A stretch of DNA of 64,000 nt from Dipteris shenzhenensis (lineage: Eukaryota > Polypodiophyta > Polypodiopsida > Gleicheniales). Each line of letters opens with the position of its first letter. The stretch's first letter is position 1. The DNA lies in the NCBI GenBank assembly GCA_047967505.1, contig CM106539.1; one strand, given 5' to 3'. Positions 24,621 to 34,684 of this stretch are shown one piece after another. Made by a program: the position numbers and the translations under genes. A model generated the notes under the pieces. That model searched no databases, was not told the DNA's origin, and saw only the letters and a program-made list of their open reading frames with translations.

Positions 24621-25430
24621 ATAATAAGTGAATAAAAGTGAATCTGTATGATAAGTGTCAAAATGAAAAAATAATGCCAATAGTAAATGCGTAAACCTCT
24701 TCTACAAAATAGATATAAAACCTTAGTAAAAAATAAGATGGATCACAACATGACTAGGGATTATCCATGCTAAAGAATTATCCAATGGATGTGAATTAAT
24801 TGTATGGCACTAGCCCAACCAAAGGCTAGTTGGGAAATCAAAGTGTGTGTTTAGATTAAAAAGTCCCATCAATAATTGAGCCATACAATTAATTCCATAA
24901 ATTGGACAAAAGGTTAAACAAGGAAAACATATAAGGAAAACATGTTTGAGACATCTAAGTTGAAAAATGCAACAAGAGTTTGCAAAAAATTTGATCAAAT
25001 TAAGAATTTTTAATAACATTGAGTTTGACAAACATAATATTGAAAAAAGATGTCGAATCCTCAAGCAGTCTAGGTTTTGAGGTCGGGATCCACTTACCTA
25101 CCACCATCCAAATAAACTAGGTGTTAGAACATCATAGTTACATTTGGGTAGATAGGTAATGCATGTTTTCCCCAGCTTGTTTGTTATCGCTTTACGAAGG
25201 AATATAAACAACTATATGGATTCTTAGATAATTAGAAAAAACAATTTAGCCACAAGTGAAGTTTAAGTCACAAGTGGAGTAAGGAGCGAATGAGTGCATG
25301 GGTCAAGAAGGGATTAGAGGAGGTAAAGGGAAGATTTGATGGGGTACATAAAAGAATAATTCATAGTTAGGGAAGTATACATATGTGTGTGTGTGTGTGT
25401 TCGTGTGTAAAGAAATAAGTGTCTGTGTGT
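24621..25430. other. AT-rich spacer, no gene seen
   Basis: Contains a short (GT)n at about 25384-25400. No recognisable coding sequence. Confidence 0.55.
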
Positions 25431-25439
25431 GTGAGATAC

Positions 25440-27117
25440 ATTGACTAATCAAATTTATTAGCCACCATAAATCCATAAAATATTGCTTTCAGATAGTCGT
25501 ACTGTACCATGACCTAGTTACGGTCCTCCCAGAAGAGTATTTGTGCATATGTGTCCTCTTCTTTCATTTCACATGTGGCTATATTGAGCACCTCCCACAA
25601 GCTACGATACAAAGAATATAATACAAGATCAGCATGCAACATGTAGCAAACAAACAATATGAGAAAACCGTAGCAAATTATGGAATATTATACCTTGGAT
25701 AATAAGCATGACAAGAAAAAGTGCTCCAACCAACCACTCTCCATGTGTGATCAAACATCACCCAGCTTGTCTTTAGATCATCAAAACCATTGTGATTCAT
25801 GTGATTAATTATGTCAACCCTTGAAGCTCGACCCTTGGTGGACATTTTGAACACAAAACATCTTTCCTCCTCAAACCCCTGTCCAGGAAATCAGCTATAG
25901 TGAAAGAAGGCATACATGCATTTTCATTTCAGCTCCAAGATACTGTCTATACCTCCATTGCTAGGTAAAGTTGTCCCTTTTGCCTTCCCAAAAATGTCTT
26001 TCATCCTGGTTAAAATAAAGGTAGAAAACCCATTTATCATAAAAAACTTTCAAACACCAAGAAAGAAAATGACAAAAAATTTTGATATACTTGCGCGTTC
26101 TTGCTAGAGGCTCCAATTCTTCCAGAATGTTGTACAACTCAACATCACCAAAATGAGACTCTAGAGGCCTTTTAGAATTCATTACCATTTCCTCTATTAG
26201 TCTTTGTGTCACATCCATTTGTATTTTCCTTGTTCCAGTAGTGCGATTTGAATGCAGGGCTTCTTGCACCAACGATGTTATCTTCATCAAGTTCTTCCTT
26301 GATGTTCCAACTTGTACTTTGTGTGCATGCATGTCTCCATGTATCATCAACTGAGGGAACATTGCATCGTGGGGCATGACATAGTGAGCTGTACTCTGGC
26401 ACACACTAATACACATAGGTACTTTCTTGCAAAAATGGCACCTTAGGAACCCTCCATCCTTGATAGAGGGCACCATGTTGACATCACACTTCTTTCCCAA
26501 TAGACCCTTGAAAGTGCATCATTCTTCATTCCACTATTCAACAATTTTGGACACAATGGATTGTCACATTCAAAGGCACCTACACATGAGGATTTGCAAA
26601 CCGTTCCTTCAAATGCAGTATTGCAAGTTATAGGCTTTGTCCACAAGTGGCCATCATGTTTGAGCTCCATACCATCCATTGGTCGATCTGCTCTTTGGGG
26701 GGGCAGCTCAAAGACACAGTCTCCTTTCATCCTCTTTTGTGAACAATATCTCATCACAAATAGTTTCAAAAGGAGCCCAATTGGATGAGGCAACCTTATC
26801 TACACTTGTTGTCCATGCAGGCCTAGAGGAAGATACACTTCTAATAGATGTGCCGGCTTTACTCCCAGGTGATTCCATAATATTTATTGGTGTGAGAGAA
26901 CTGGACCCCAACATTGTGGTATCCACTCTACTATAGACCCCACCTGAACTGTCTCATCATCGTCCTGAACACTCACAAAGCATTTATCATTGTTGTATTC
27001 ATCATCCTCGACATATATGGTGTGTGGATCACTTCTAGCCATTGTCAGTGAGGATGTCCTCTTTGTGATGGGAACCATATACTTGTCATACAAGCTTGAA
27101 TCCATGATGAAATGTAT
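25440..27117 (-). pseudogene. MULE-like transposase-related gene, 3' part, with introns
   Basis: Minus-strand gene remnant whose 5' part lies at 56613-56757 because G2 inserted in its exon. Left of the insertion the frame gives a short acidic region, then a Cys/His-rich segment (F-E-C-D-N-P-x-C-P and C-H-F-C-K-K, about 26550-26420) typical of zinc-binding N-terminal modules of transposases. A later exon 25694-25878 (acceptor ..ctggacag, donor ccaag|gtataa) encodes F-D-H-T-W-R-V-V-G-W. The next exon from 25601 encodes I-A-T-C-E-M-K-E-E-D-T-Y-A-Q and joins in phase across the intron; it hits TAG at 25514-25516 where sequence homology continues. The D-x-T and E-x-x-x-W spacing recalls the DDE core of MULE transposases; family assignment is inference. 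Frameshifts near 26700-26900 and the TAG make it nonfunctional. Confidence 0.6.
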
Positions 27118-27690
27118 ACCTCTGTAGTGGGTCTTGGCGGTGACTCACATGTCGTGGGGTTGTTAAAGATATGCTAACGGAGTCTCCACTCCTCGCTACT
27201 CCTTATGGGTGCAATGCATAGCACGAGTCATCTGCAAGTGTCACACAAGCGGCCTCCAGATTGTTGCAATGTGGTTTCACGCGAGGAATAGGGAAGAGGA
27301 AGAGGGAAGGGGAGAGGGAGAAGGAAGGGAGGAGGAGGGAGGAGGAGGGGAAGGGGGATAGAGTGACAACCACAAAGGCAGTATGAACAAAACAAGAGAA
27401 CACCCAAAACACTCTCTTAGAAGAGAAGAGGGAGCTTGTATTCAACTTGGTGCAAACAACAATGAAGACCAAAGTCAACCATTTGGTCTTTTATACAAGT
27501 CACCTTTTGAAGGGAGGGCCAACCCTTTTCCTTTTTAGCTCTCTCCCTCTCACTTCACAACGAAGGGCTCTTGGGCCCATAGGGTGCCAAGGCATATTGC
27601 TATTCTTACCATCTCTCCCTACTAGCAGAAATAGCGCTTGTGTTAACCATATTAAAGTGCTTGGGACAAGCCTAGCTTTAGGAGGTGTTC

Positions 27691-28022
27691 TGACAAAGTG
27701 CGGATCGTACTTAGCCTAGTGCACACAAGATCAAAGGAAGAACTAAGGAGGCTCAAAGAACACTAAATAAGACATGAGAGGGAGATAGCAAATCTATATC
27801 TCTTGCAATGTGTACTCAAAAATACATGATAGGCCTCTTATATAGCGAGTGCCCTTTGAATAGTCAACACGTGTGATCCTCTCATCCACATCTCTTCTTG
27901 TGGATATCGTCAATCCACATCTCCACATCTTGTAGTCCACATCCTAGGGTGGCTACTTTAATTCTTTCCTATACCATACCTTAGCCCTTTAATCTATGTG
28001 CTCATGGCACCATATCTCAACA
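27691..28022 (-). repeat. Element B 3' LTR
   Basis: 332 bp; left copy. Differs from the right copy at, for example, gcggatcg versus gcagatcg. Confidence 0.92.
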
Positions 28023-29994
28023 CCTCCCCTTGGTGCCATAATCCTTTGGCTACTGCAAGGTGGTCAGATGTGAGGTATATTCCATCACCTCCCCTTAGTG
28101 CATGCATTGCTACTTAAGGTGGACAAGTGTGGCTTTTACATGTCAATACCTCCCCTGGGTGTTTTCATAGCTACTCTCAGGTGGTCAGGCTTGATTTACA
28201 AAACATAGGCAAGGTTGGCAAGGTTTTTGTTTCTCAGTGCATTCCATTGATGTCACCTTTTGGCTCATGGCTTGATGACGATGGCGTTTGCTTCTTTGCT
28301 TGGTGTAGCTTCATGTATGATGCTTTGTTCTTTCATGTGCCTTGATGCTTTATGTGTGGATGCCATGCTTCGTGCTATGGTTATCTTGTGCACTTGTGCT
28401 TTTGGCATGCTTATGACAATGATGTGTGCATTCATGCTTTGCTTTTCCATTTGTTACAAAGGTCCCACCAATTGATTTCAGGTCTTACCAATTGATTTCT
28501 TTCAATATTGGCAGTTCTAATTGCTAACAATGATTTTGATCTGACAGGCGCGTGGAGCTTGAAAAGACGATCACTTTTCATTTTTGGAGCGTGTGCAAAT
28601 TCTTCCTGGATTGGAAGTTACGGCTTGTCGAAAATTCTGTGAAGAAGAGGCCTTTGATGATGTGGCACAAGGATTCACATGCAAAATTCAAACTGTGCTT
28701 CACAAGAGACTCTATGCTTAGGTGGAATTGCTGACTGTGCATGCTGTTGTGGCATAGCTAACCCTAACTCTAAACACAGTGGGTTAAGTTAACTAGACTA
28801 GAGTCTTATTTGCCACATGGCAAGACTTTGACCAATGAGTTATCTTAACCAGACGTACTCAACCAAGGTTTGGAAACTAAACCATGGTTCTTTTTTATCT
28901 TGCCACATGTCAATCAATTATGCAAAGCCTTTCAAAGGAGAAAGATGCACACGGGTGACGTCGATTGAGATGTGGAGCAGGGGCGCATCACTGAAGCTCG
29001 ACCGAAGGAAAAAGGGAACGGACTGCCAGCATGCTGGTCGCTGTGAGCCAGGCTTCTCAGGCCTCCTGTGCTTTGGAGTCGGGAGCCTTGCAGTCGAAGG
29101 TGCACATGATCATTTCTGTTGGCTGGCGACTGGCTCAAGAGCTTCTCGAGCAACTTGCTGAGGAGACTGGAGGTTGGGGATGTGACGATGAAGTCGCTAG
29201 CTCGTAGGAGTCTTTTTCTGCTGCAGGTCGCGATGGCCGTTGGTTGTCTATGGGCTTTGAGGCTTGTTGAAGCATGAGCACTTGAAGCATGAGGCGAGAG
29301 TTGTCTTGCTCATCGATGAAGTAAGCCAGGCTACTGCACCTTTAAGTCGCTGGGAGCTGTAGAAGCTTGATTGGGACTGGATTTGTGATCGTTGAAAATG
29401 AAGGTGCTCAAAATCGTTACGTGTTGCTTGTTATCCCGTAGTGCTGGCGTATGTTGGAGAGAAGTCATTGATGAGGCTGTTGATGGAGCTAGGAGCTGGG
29501 AAGCTAGCTGTTCAGCTGAGTGGCTGGAGCAGTCGCGTGGCCTTTTGCAGAAGGTCGTTGGTGGTACCCACGAGCTTTGCTGCTCACTTGTCATTCATTA
29601 CTGACTACAGGAGTCAGGTGTTCGCTGCTTGTTGCAGCCAGCCTTGTAAGCCCGCCTTGCAACTAAGGTGGAGCTGTGTGGAGCTGTAGGGCTTTGGAGC
29701 CTTTGAAAAAACAGAACTTCTCAGTATGGCTATATCTCTCTCTCGTCTCTGAATACTCAAGCAATCTCAATGTGGATGTCTCTATTTTTCTCTCAATGAA
29801 CCCTACAAAGATCTCTTTCTTTGAATTGAAATCTCTCAAGAAGAAAGTGATCTCTCTTGAAATGGAAGTGAAGTTCACTCTAGAGGAAACTCAAATCTCT
29901 AAATGGAGTTTAAAGATTTAGCCAATAGAAACCATGAGTACCTAAGGTGTGCCTACAACTAATCAAGGAGAGCTAGACCTAAGCTCTGATACCA

Positions 29995-30326
29995 TGACAA
30001 AGTGCAGATCGTACTTAGCCTAGTGCACACAAGATCAAAGGAAGAACTAAGGAGGCTCAAAGAACACTAAATAAGACATGAGAGGGAGATAGCAAATCTA
30101 TATCTCTTGCAATGTGTACTCAAAAATACATGATAGGCCTCTTATATAGCGAGTGCCCTTTGAATAGTCAACACGTGTGATCCTCTCATCCACATCTCTT
30201 CTTGTGGATATCCTCAATCCACATCTCCACATCTTGTAGTCCACATCCTAGGGTGGCTACTTTAATTCTTTCCTATACCATACCTTAGCCCTTTAATCTA
30301 TGTGCTCATGGCACCATATCTCAACA
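29995..30326 (-). repeat. Element B 5' LTR
   Basis: 332 bp; the PBS lies directly left of it (29983-29994). Confidence 0.92.
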
Positions 30327-30934
30327 TGTTCCTACCAAATAGTGCTTGTGTTAGCCTAGCCACTCCTAGGCTTAGGTAATTTGGGGCTCAAACTCCTTGA
30401 GCACCCTCACACCTTAACCTGTTTGTGGTCATGCATGATGCATGAGACTCAAAACCGGGAGTGGCGAGGCTCAACTTCCATGAGACACTCAACGGTAACC
30501 CTGTCTCGGGATATTTAGGGATAAAACTATGTGAGTTTGAGTTGTACTCCTTTGATGGATATTTTCATTGGCGTGGCTATTTCCATGGATGTGGAGTTGA
30601 AAAGTGCACGTTGCTTGCACTCCTCATGCTTTTGTGGATGTGGACCTGAACTGTGCATCTCCTTGTTCCTGGCGGTGGTAGCTCGAACATATAGCTTGTT
30701 CTTGGAATCCTTGAATTCTTGGACTTTGGAGCAGAATTTGGGTATTTGGGGATCAAACTCCCTGAGTTTGAGCTATACTCCTTTCGTGTGCACATTGCTT
30801 GTAATCTCACTTACTTTGGTGAATTTGGATATCAAACTCCCTTGATCTTGTCCGTTGAAGTAGATCATTCAATTTGGTCACCTTTACTCACTGATTACCT
30901 TGCATTCAGTGTCTGTACTTTGTGGATGTTAACA

Positions 30935-30949
30935 TGCCCCCTTTCCTAT
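30935..30949 (-). other. G2 polypurine tract
   Basis: Minus strand ataggaaagggggca abuts the 3' LTR start TGTTAACATC. G1 has the same arrangement at 16756. Confidence 0.8.
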
Positions 30950-31152
30950 TGTTGATCTGTCCTCGGGTGAGTTGCGCTGGAGGAGGTTGGTGGTGGTGAT
31001 GACGGGGATCACAGGATGGCGTAGTGGTCCAACTACCTTGACGTGAGGCGAGTGAGGTACGTGTGGTACTTCCAAAAATGTGTGGCATGCATATCCTCAT
31101 AAGTGCGGAGGTGATGCCTGTGGAGATTGCGGACACGAAGGTAGAGGCAGAG

Positions 31153-31329
31153 TGTGGGGGTTAAAGGTCACTGTGCTGTTACCCTGGTTATGTACAATAC
31201 TCAAACACATATATAAATGAATGAAAAAAAAGATTAGGGTGGTTCTGCACCCACCAAAACTTGTGTGGCTCTCTGTCTCTCTCTCTCTCTCTCCTTCTTC
31301 CATTCTTGCTTCCGTTGAGAGCACTCTCA
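31153..31329 (+). repeat. Element D 5' LTR
   Basis: 177 bp, containing a (CT)n run at about 31273-31293 and a TATATAAAT motif near 31206. Followed by ac and the PBS. Confidence 0.92.
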
Positions 31330-32760
31330 ACTGGTATCAGAGCCCGGGTGATCTAGCTGAGCGTGCGTGAATGCTTGAAGCTCAGCAGCTCTGTGGGAGG
31401 AAGGAGAAGCTCTGTGGGAAGCTTTGTGGGTGACTTTACTTGCATCCGAGTGTGTAGAGACCTTGGAGGAACCTTTGGAAAAGTCACTTTGGCTTTGCGA
31501 AGTGGTTTTGAGAGCCTGTTAAGAGTTTTCAAAGAAAAAGTCGTTTTTTGAGCTTTTCCCTGTTCCGTTCGATGATAGAGACTCTGTATTGACTTGTAGA
31601 GGCAACTATTGCTTGCTTTTGGTGTCCACATTACTTCAGGAGCTTGGAAACACCTTCATTCTTGAATCTGGGATCATTTCATTGGATTTCTCACTCACTG
31701 TGTCAGTTTCTGCGTTTTTTGACCGGGTGTTGGAACTCAAGTTTGGAGCAACCATTTGCAGATCTGTTAGTTCCAGTGGACTCAGGAGGTCCTAAAACTT
31801 CTATGTTGCTCATCATTCGCACTCCGGTGGAGTTTACAAACAGCTCTGTTTCCAAAAACGTTTTTCGGTCCGTGCGTTGGACCCAGTGATTGAGACCACG
31901 GTTTCTAAAACCGTCTGTCCCATTGCGTTCCGGACACCCAAAAACCCCTACCTATCAGTTCTTGCGCGATTCGGTGGAGGATTTTCAGAGTTATAGATCT
32001 CTGTGTATTCGATTTCGTCTCTCTGTTATGCATTTTTCATTCTAAGGTTTTGAAACCTTAGATTTATGCCACATGGCAGTGGATAAGTATTGACTCCCAT
32101 TTCTCACTCATCGGTTGGGATTTTGGAGTTCTGGCAAAAAGAGAGATATTTGCAGATTTTCTTGTTGAGTCCGATTATGCAATGGCGCCCATGTTTTGAG
32201 GCATCTCAGGTTCTATTTTCAGTAGCGCTCATTACCGTGGGACTATGATTTCTTGAGCATACCTTATGCAGATCACTCTGGTTGCAGTGTGCGCTCATTC
32301 GTGGTATGCATTGGGTTGCAGTGGATGATTTATAGGCCATTTGGATGCATTGCGGTCCTTGTTGGATGCGCTGATAGGCCCAAATTGCCTTGTGGGATGC
32401 TATTTTTTATGGACGCTTTGCACATGGATGCTATTTTATGCTGAGGGACAGCTTTGACACATTGCTGGTGATGCAATGATAGTGCTATGCTCTCTTGGAT
32501 GAGATATTATTGATGCATATGCCAGTGGACGGTGTTTATGCTTGAGTCATTTGGCATTTATTGGCATTTTCTTTTGGGCCAGATTTGCTCATATGGATGC
32601 ATAGTATATGCACATGAGTCAGATGCATCTTTTGATGCTTTGAGCTTTGAGTTTTGGTGACATTTCACTCTATTGTGGCATACACATTTGGGTGCACCTG
32701 GTATTTGGTGTGATTCTCTCTTGCAGGCACTAGCATTTGGGATTTTGTTTCATTTGCATC

Positions 32761-34454
32761 ATGGCATCCTCTTCCATGTCTGAAAAGGAGTTTTTCAACA
32801 TTAAAAAGTTTGATGGGACAAACTTTTCTTTGTGGAAAGAACAAATAAGTTTGTTCCAGGGGTAGACTATGTGATGCTTACTGATTGCGGGGAGCCTTCT
32901 TGCTACAGAGAGGCTATGATGCGTGAGGATCAACGCAAGTGGGAGTATGCTATGCAATCAGAGATGAGTTCACTTATGAAGAATAAGACTTGGGACTTGG
33001 TTTCTTTGCCACATGGAAAGAAAGCATTGCCATGTAAATGGGTCTACAAAATGAAGGTCACAGGTGATGATGTGCTTAGGTACAAGGCCCGTTTGGTTGC
33101 TAAAGGGTTCAAGCAAGAGAAGGGTGTGGACTTTGATGAGATATTCCCTCCGGTTGTGAAGATGACCACACTTAGATGCATGCTTGGACTAGTGGCATTA
33201 GAGGATGTGGAGCTTATGCAGATGGATGTCAAGACAACTTTCTTGCATGGGGATTTGCATGAGGAAATTTACATGGTGCAGCCGGAAGGCTTTGAAGAAA
33301 AGGGCAAAGAGCATTTAGTTTGCAAGCTAAAGAAGAGTCTCTATGGTCTTAAGCAAGCGCCTAGAGAATGGTATCAGAAGTTTGATGCTTTCATTAGGTC
33401 CCAGGGTTTTAGAAGGAGTGAAATTGATCACTGCCTCTACACTAAAAGGGCTAAGGATAATAGCCTGATAATCTTGGCACTATATGTGGATGATATGCTA
33501 TTGGCTAGCAAGAATACTTATGAGCTAGATGCATTAAAGGCCAAGTTGCATGAGGCCTTTGATATGAAGGATTTGGGACTTGCAGGTCATATTCTTGGTA
33601 TGCGCATCACGCGTGATCGGAGTAGGAAACTCCTTTGGCTTTCACAAAAAGAGTATGTTACAAAAGTATTACATCGTTTCAATATGGAGGGGGGGAAGGC
33701 AATGAGTACTCCATTGCCTCCATATGTGAAACTGAGTCACACAGATAGTCCCAAATCAAATGAGGAGAGGGCCATGATGGCCAAGGTTCCGTATGCATCA
33801 GCGGTTGGGAGTCTTATGTATGCTATGATAGCTACTAGACCAGACATTGCATTTGCAGTGGGAGTTGTTAGCCGGTATATGGCTAATCCAGGAAAGAGGC
33901 ATTGGGAGGCAGTTAAGTGCATCATGAGGTACATGAAGGGTACCAAGGAGATGTGCATCTGCTTTGGTAAAGGAGACATGCGTGTACTTGGGTACACAGA
34001 TTTAGACTATGCAGGGCATGTGGATAGTAGGAGATCCACTTCTGGTTATGTGTTCACCTTTGCAGGTGGTGCAGTGTCGTGGATGTCTCGTGCACAGAAG
34101 TGCATTGCTTTGTCTACCACAGAGGCTGAGTATGTTGCAGCCACAGAGGGTTGCAAGGAGGCTATATGGCTTGATCGGCTAGTGGGAGATTTGGGGATTC
34201 ATACAGGTGTATCGACATTGCATAGTGATTCCATGAGTGCTATTCAGCTAGCACGGAATCCGGTCTTTCATGCAAAGACCAAACACATTGAGGTCAGGAA
34301 CCATTTCATCAGGGAGGTACTTGAGGACAAGTGCATAGAGCTTGTCAAGGTTCATACAGATGATAACCCTGCAGATATGCTGACTAAGAGTCTACCTAGT
34401 CAGCAGTTTGAGTATTGTCGTGTATTGATGGGTGTATTGATGGGCGTTGGATAG
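32761..34454 (+). CDS. Element D gag start fused to RT-RNase H ORF
   Basis: 32761-32849 is the gag N-terminus. From 32832 a different frame is open for 540 codons. It begins at the copia RT N-terminus and runs through W-K-Y-A-M-type motifs, K-W-V-Y-K-M-K, R-Y-K-A-R-L-V-A-K-G-F, Q-M-D-V-K-T-T-F-L-H-G-D-L, L-K-Q-A-P-R-E-W-Y-Q and the catalytic Y-V-D-D (about 33483-33494) to RNase H: Y-T-D-L-D-Y-A-G, S-T-T-E-A-E-Y, H-S-D-S-M-S-A-I-Q-L-A and T-K-H-I-E-V-R. There are no stops. ATG 32832 is probably just an internal Met made available by the deletion. The two frames are not in register, so no Gag-RT fusion is predicted. Whether any protein is made is unknown, but the catalytic motifs look intact. 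Confidence 0.8.
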
Positions 34455-34507
34455 TATGCTCACTGGTTGTTCTTCCTTAAAGGCACATTGTCCTTTAAGT
34501 GGGAGGT

Positions 34508-34684
34508 TGTGGGGGTTAAAGGTCACTGTGCCTTTACCCCGGTTATGTACAATACTCAAACACATATATAAATGAATGAAAAAGAAGATTAGGGTGGTTC
34601 TGCACCCACCAAAACTTGTGTGGCTCTCTGTCTCTCTCTCTCTCTCTCCTTCTTCCATTCTTGCTTCCGTTGAGAGCACTCTCA
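34508..34684 (+). repeat. Element D 3' LTR
   Basis: 177 bp, a few differences from the 5' copy (for example cctttaccccgg for ctgttaccctgg). Confidence 0.92.

Larger units (their letters stand above)
27691..30326 (-). mobile_element. Element B: non-coding LTR retrotransposon
   Basis: 2,636 bp with 332-bp LTRs 27691-28022 and 29995-30326 (TGACAAAG..CTCAACA on the plus strand), differing at only a few positions, and a TSD TGTTC (27686-27690 and 30327-30331). The PBS gctctgatacca (29983-29994) is tggtatcagagc on the minus strand, so the element runs right to left. The PPT is minus-strand aaggggagg next to 28022. The 1.96-kb interior has no frame resembling gag or pol on either strand; it must use proteins from another copia. 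Near-identical LTRs make it one of the youngest insertions here. Confidence 0.92.
27123..30934 (-). repeat. G2 3' LTR, split by element B
   Basis: Segments 27123-27690 and 30332-30934 add up to 1,171 bp, matching the 1,175-bp 5' LTR. Begins tgtagtgggtc and ends gatgttaaca on the plus strand. Interrupted by element B with TSD TGTTC. Confidence 0.9.
31153..34684 (+). mobile_element. Element D: short-LTR copia with internal deletion
   Basis: LTRs 31153-31329 and 34508-34684, each 177 bp (TGTGGGGGTTAAAGG..GCACTCTCA). PBS tggtatcagagc at 31332-31343; PPT-like agtgggaggt before 34508. The flanks share GCAGAG on both sides (31147-31152 and 34685-34690), a 6-bp match where copia usually gives 5. After a 1.4-kb leader the gag start (ATG 32761, F-D-G-T-N-F-S-L-W-K) is cut after about 30 codons and fused to the RT region, so most of gag plus all of protease and integrase are deleted. 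What remains is one open RT-RNase H frame. Confidence 0.92.

Noticed and set aside
24404-24661. Minus-strand 85-codon frame rich in Pro, His and Thr
   Set aside because: Arises from (GT)n and G-rich low-complexity DNA.
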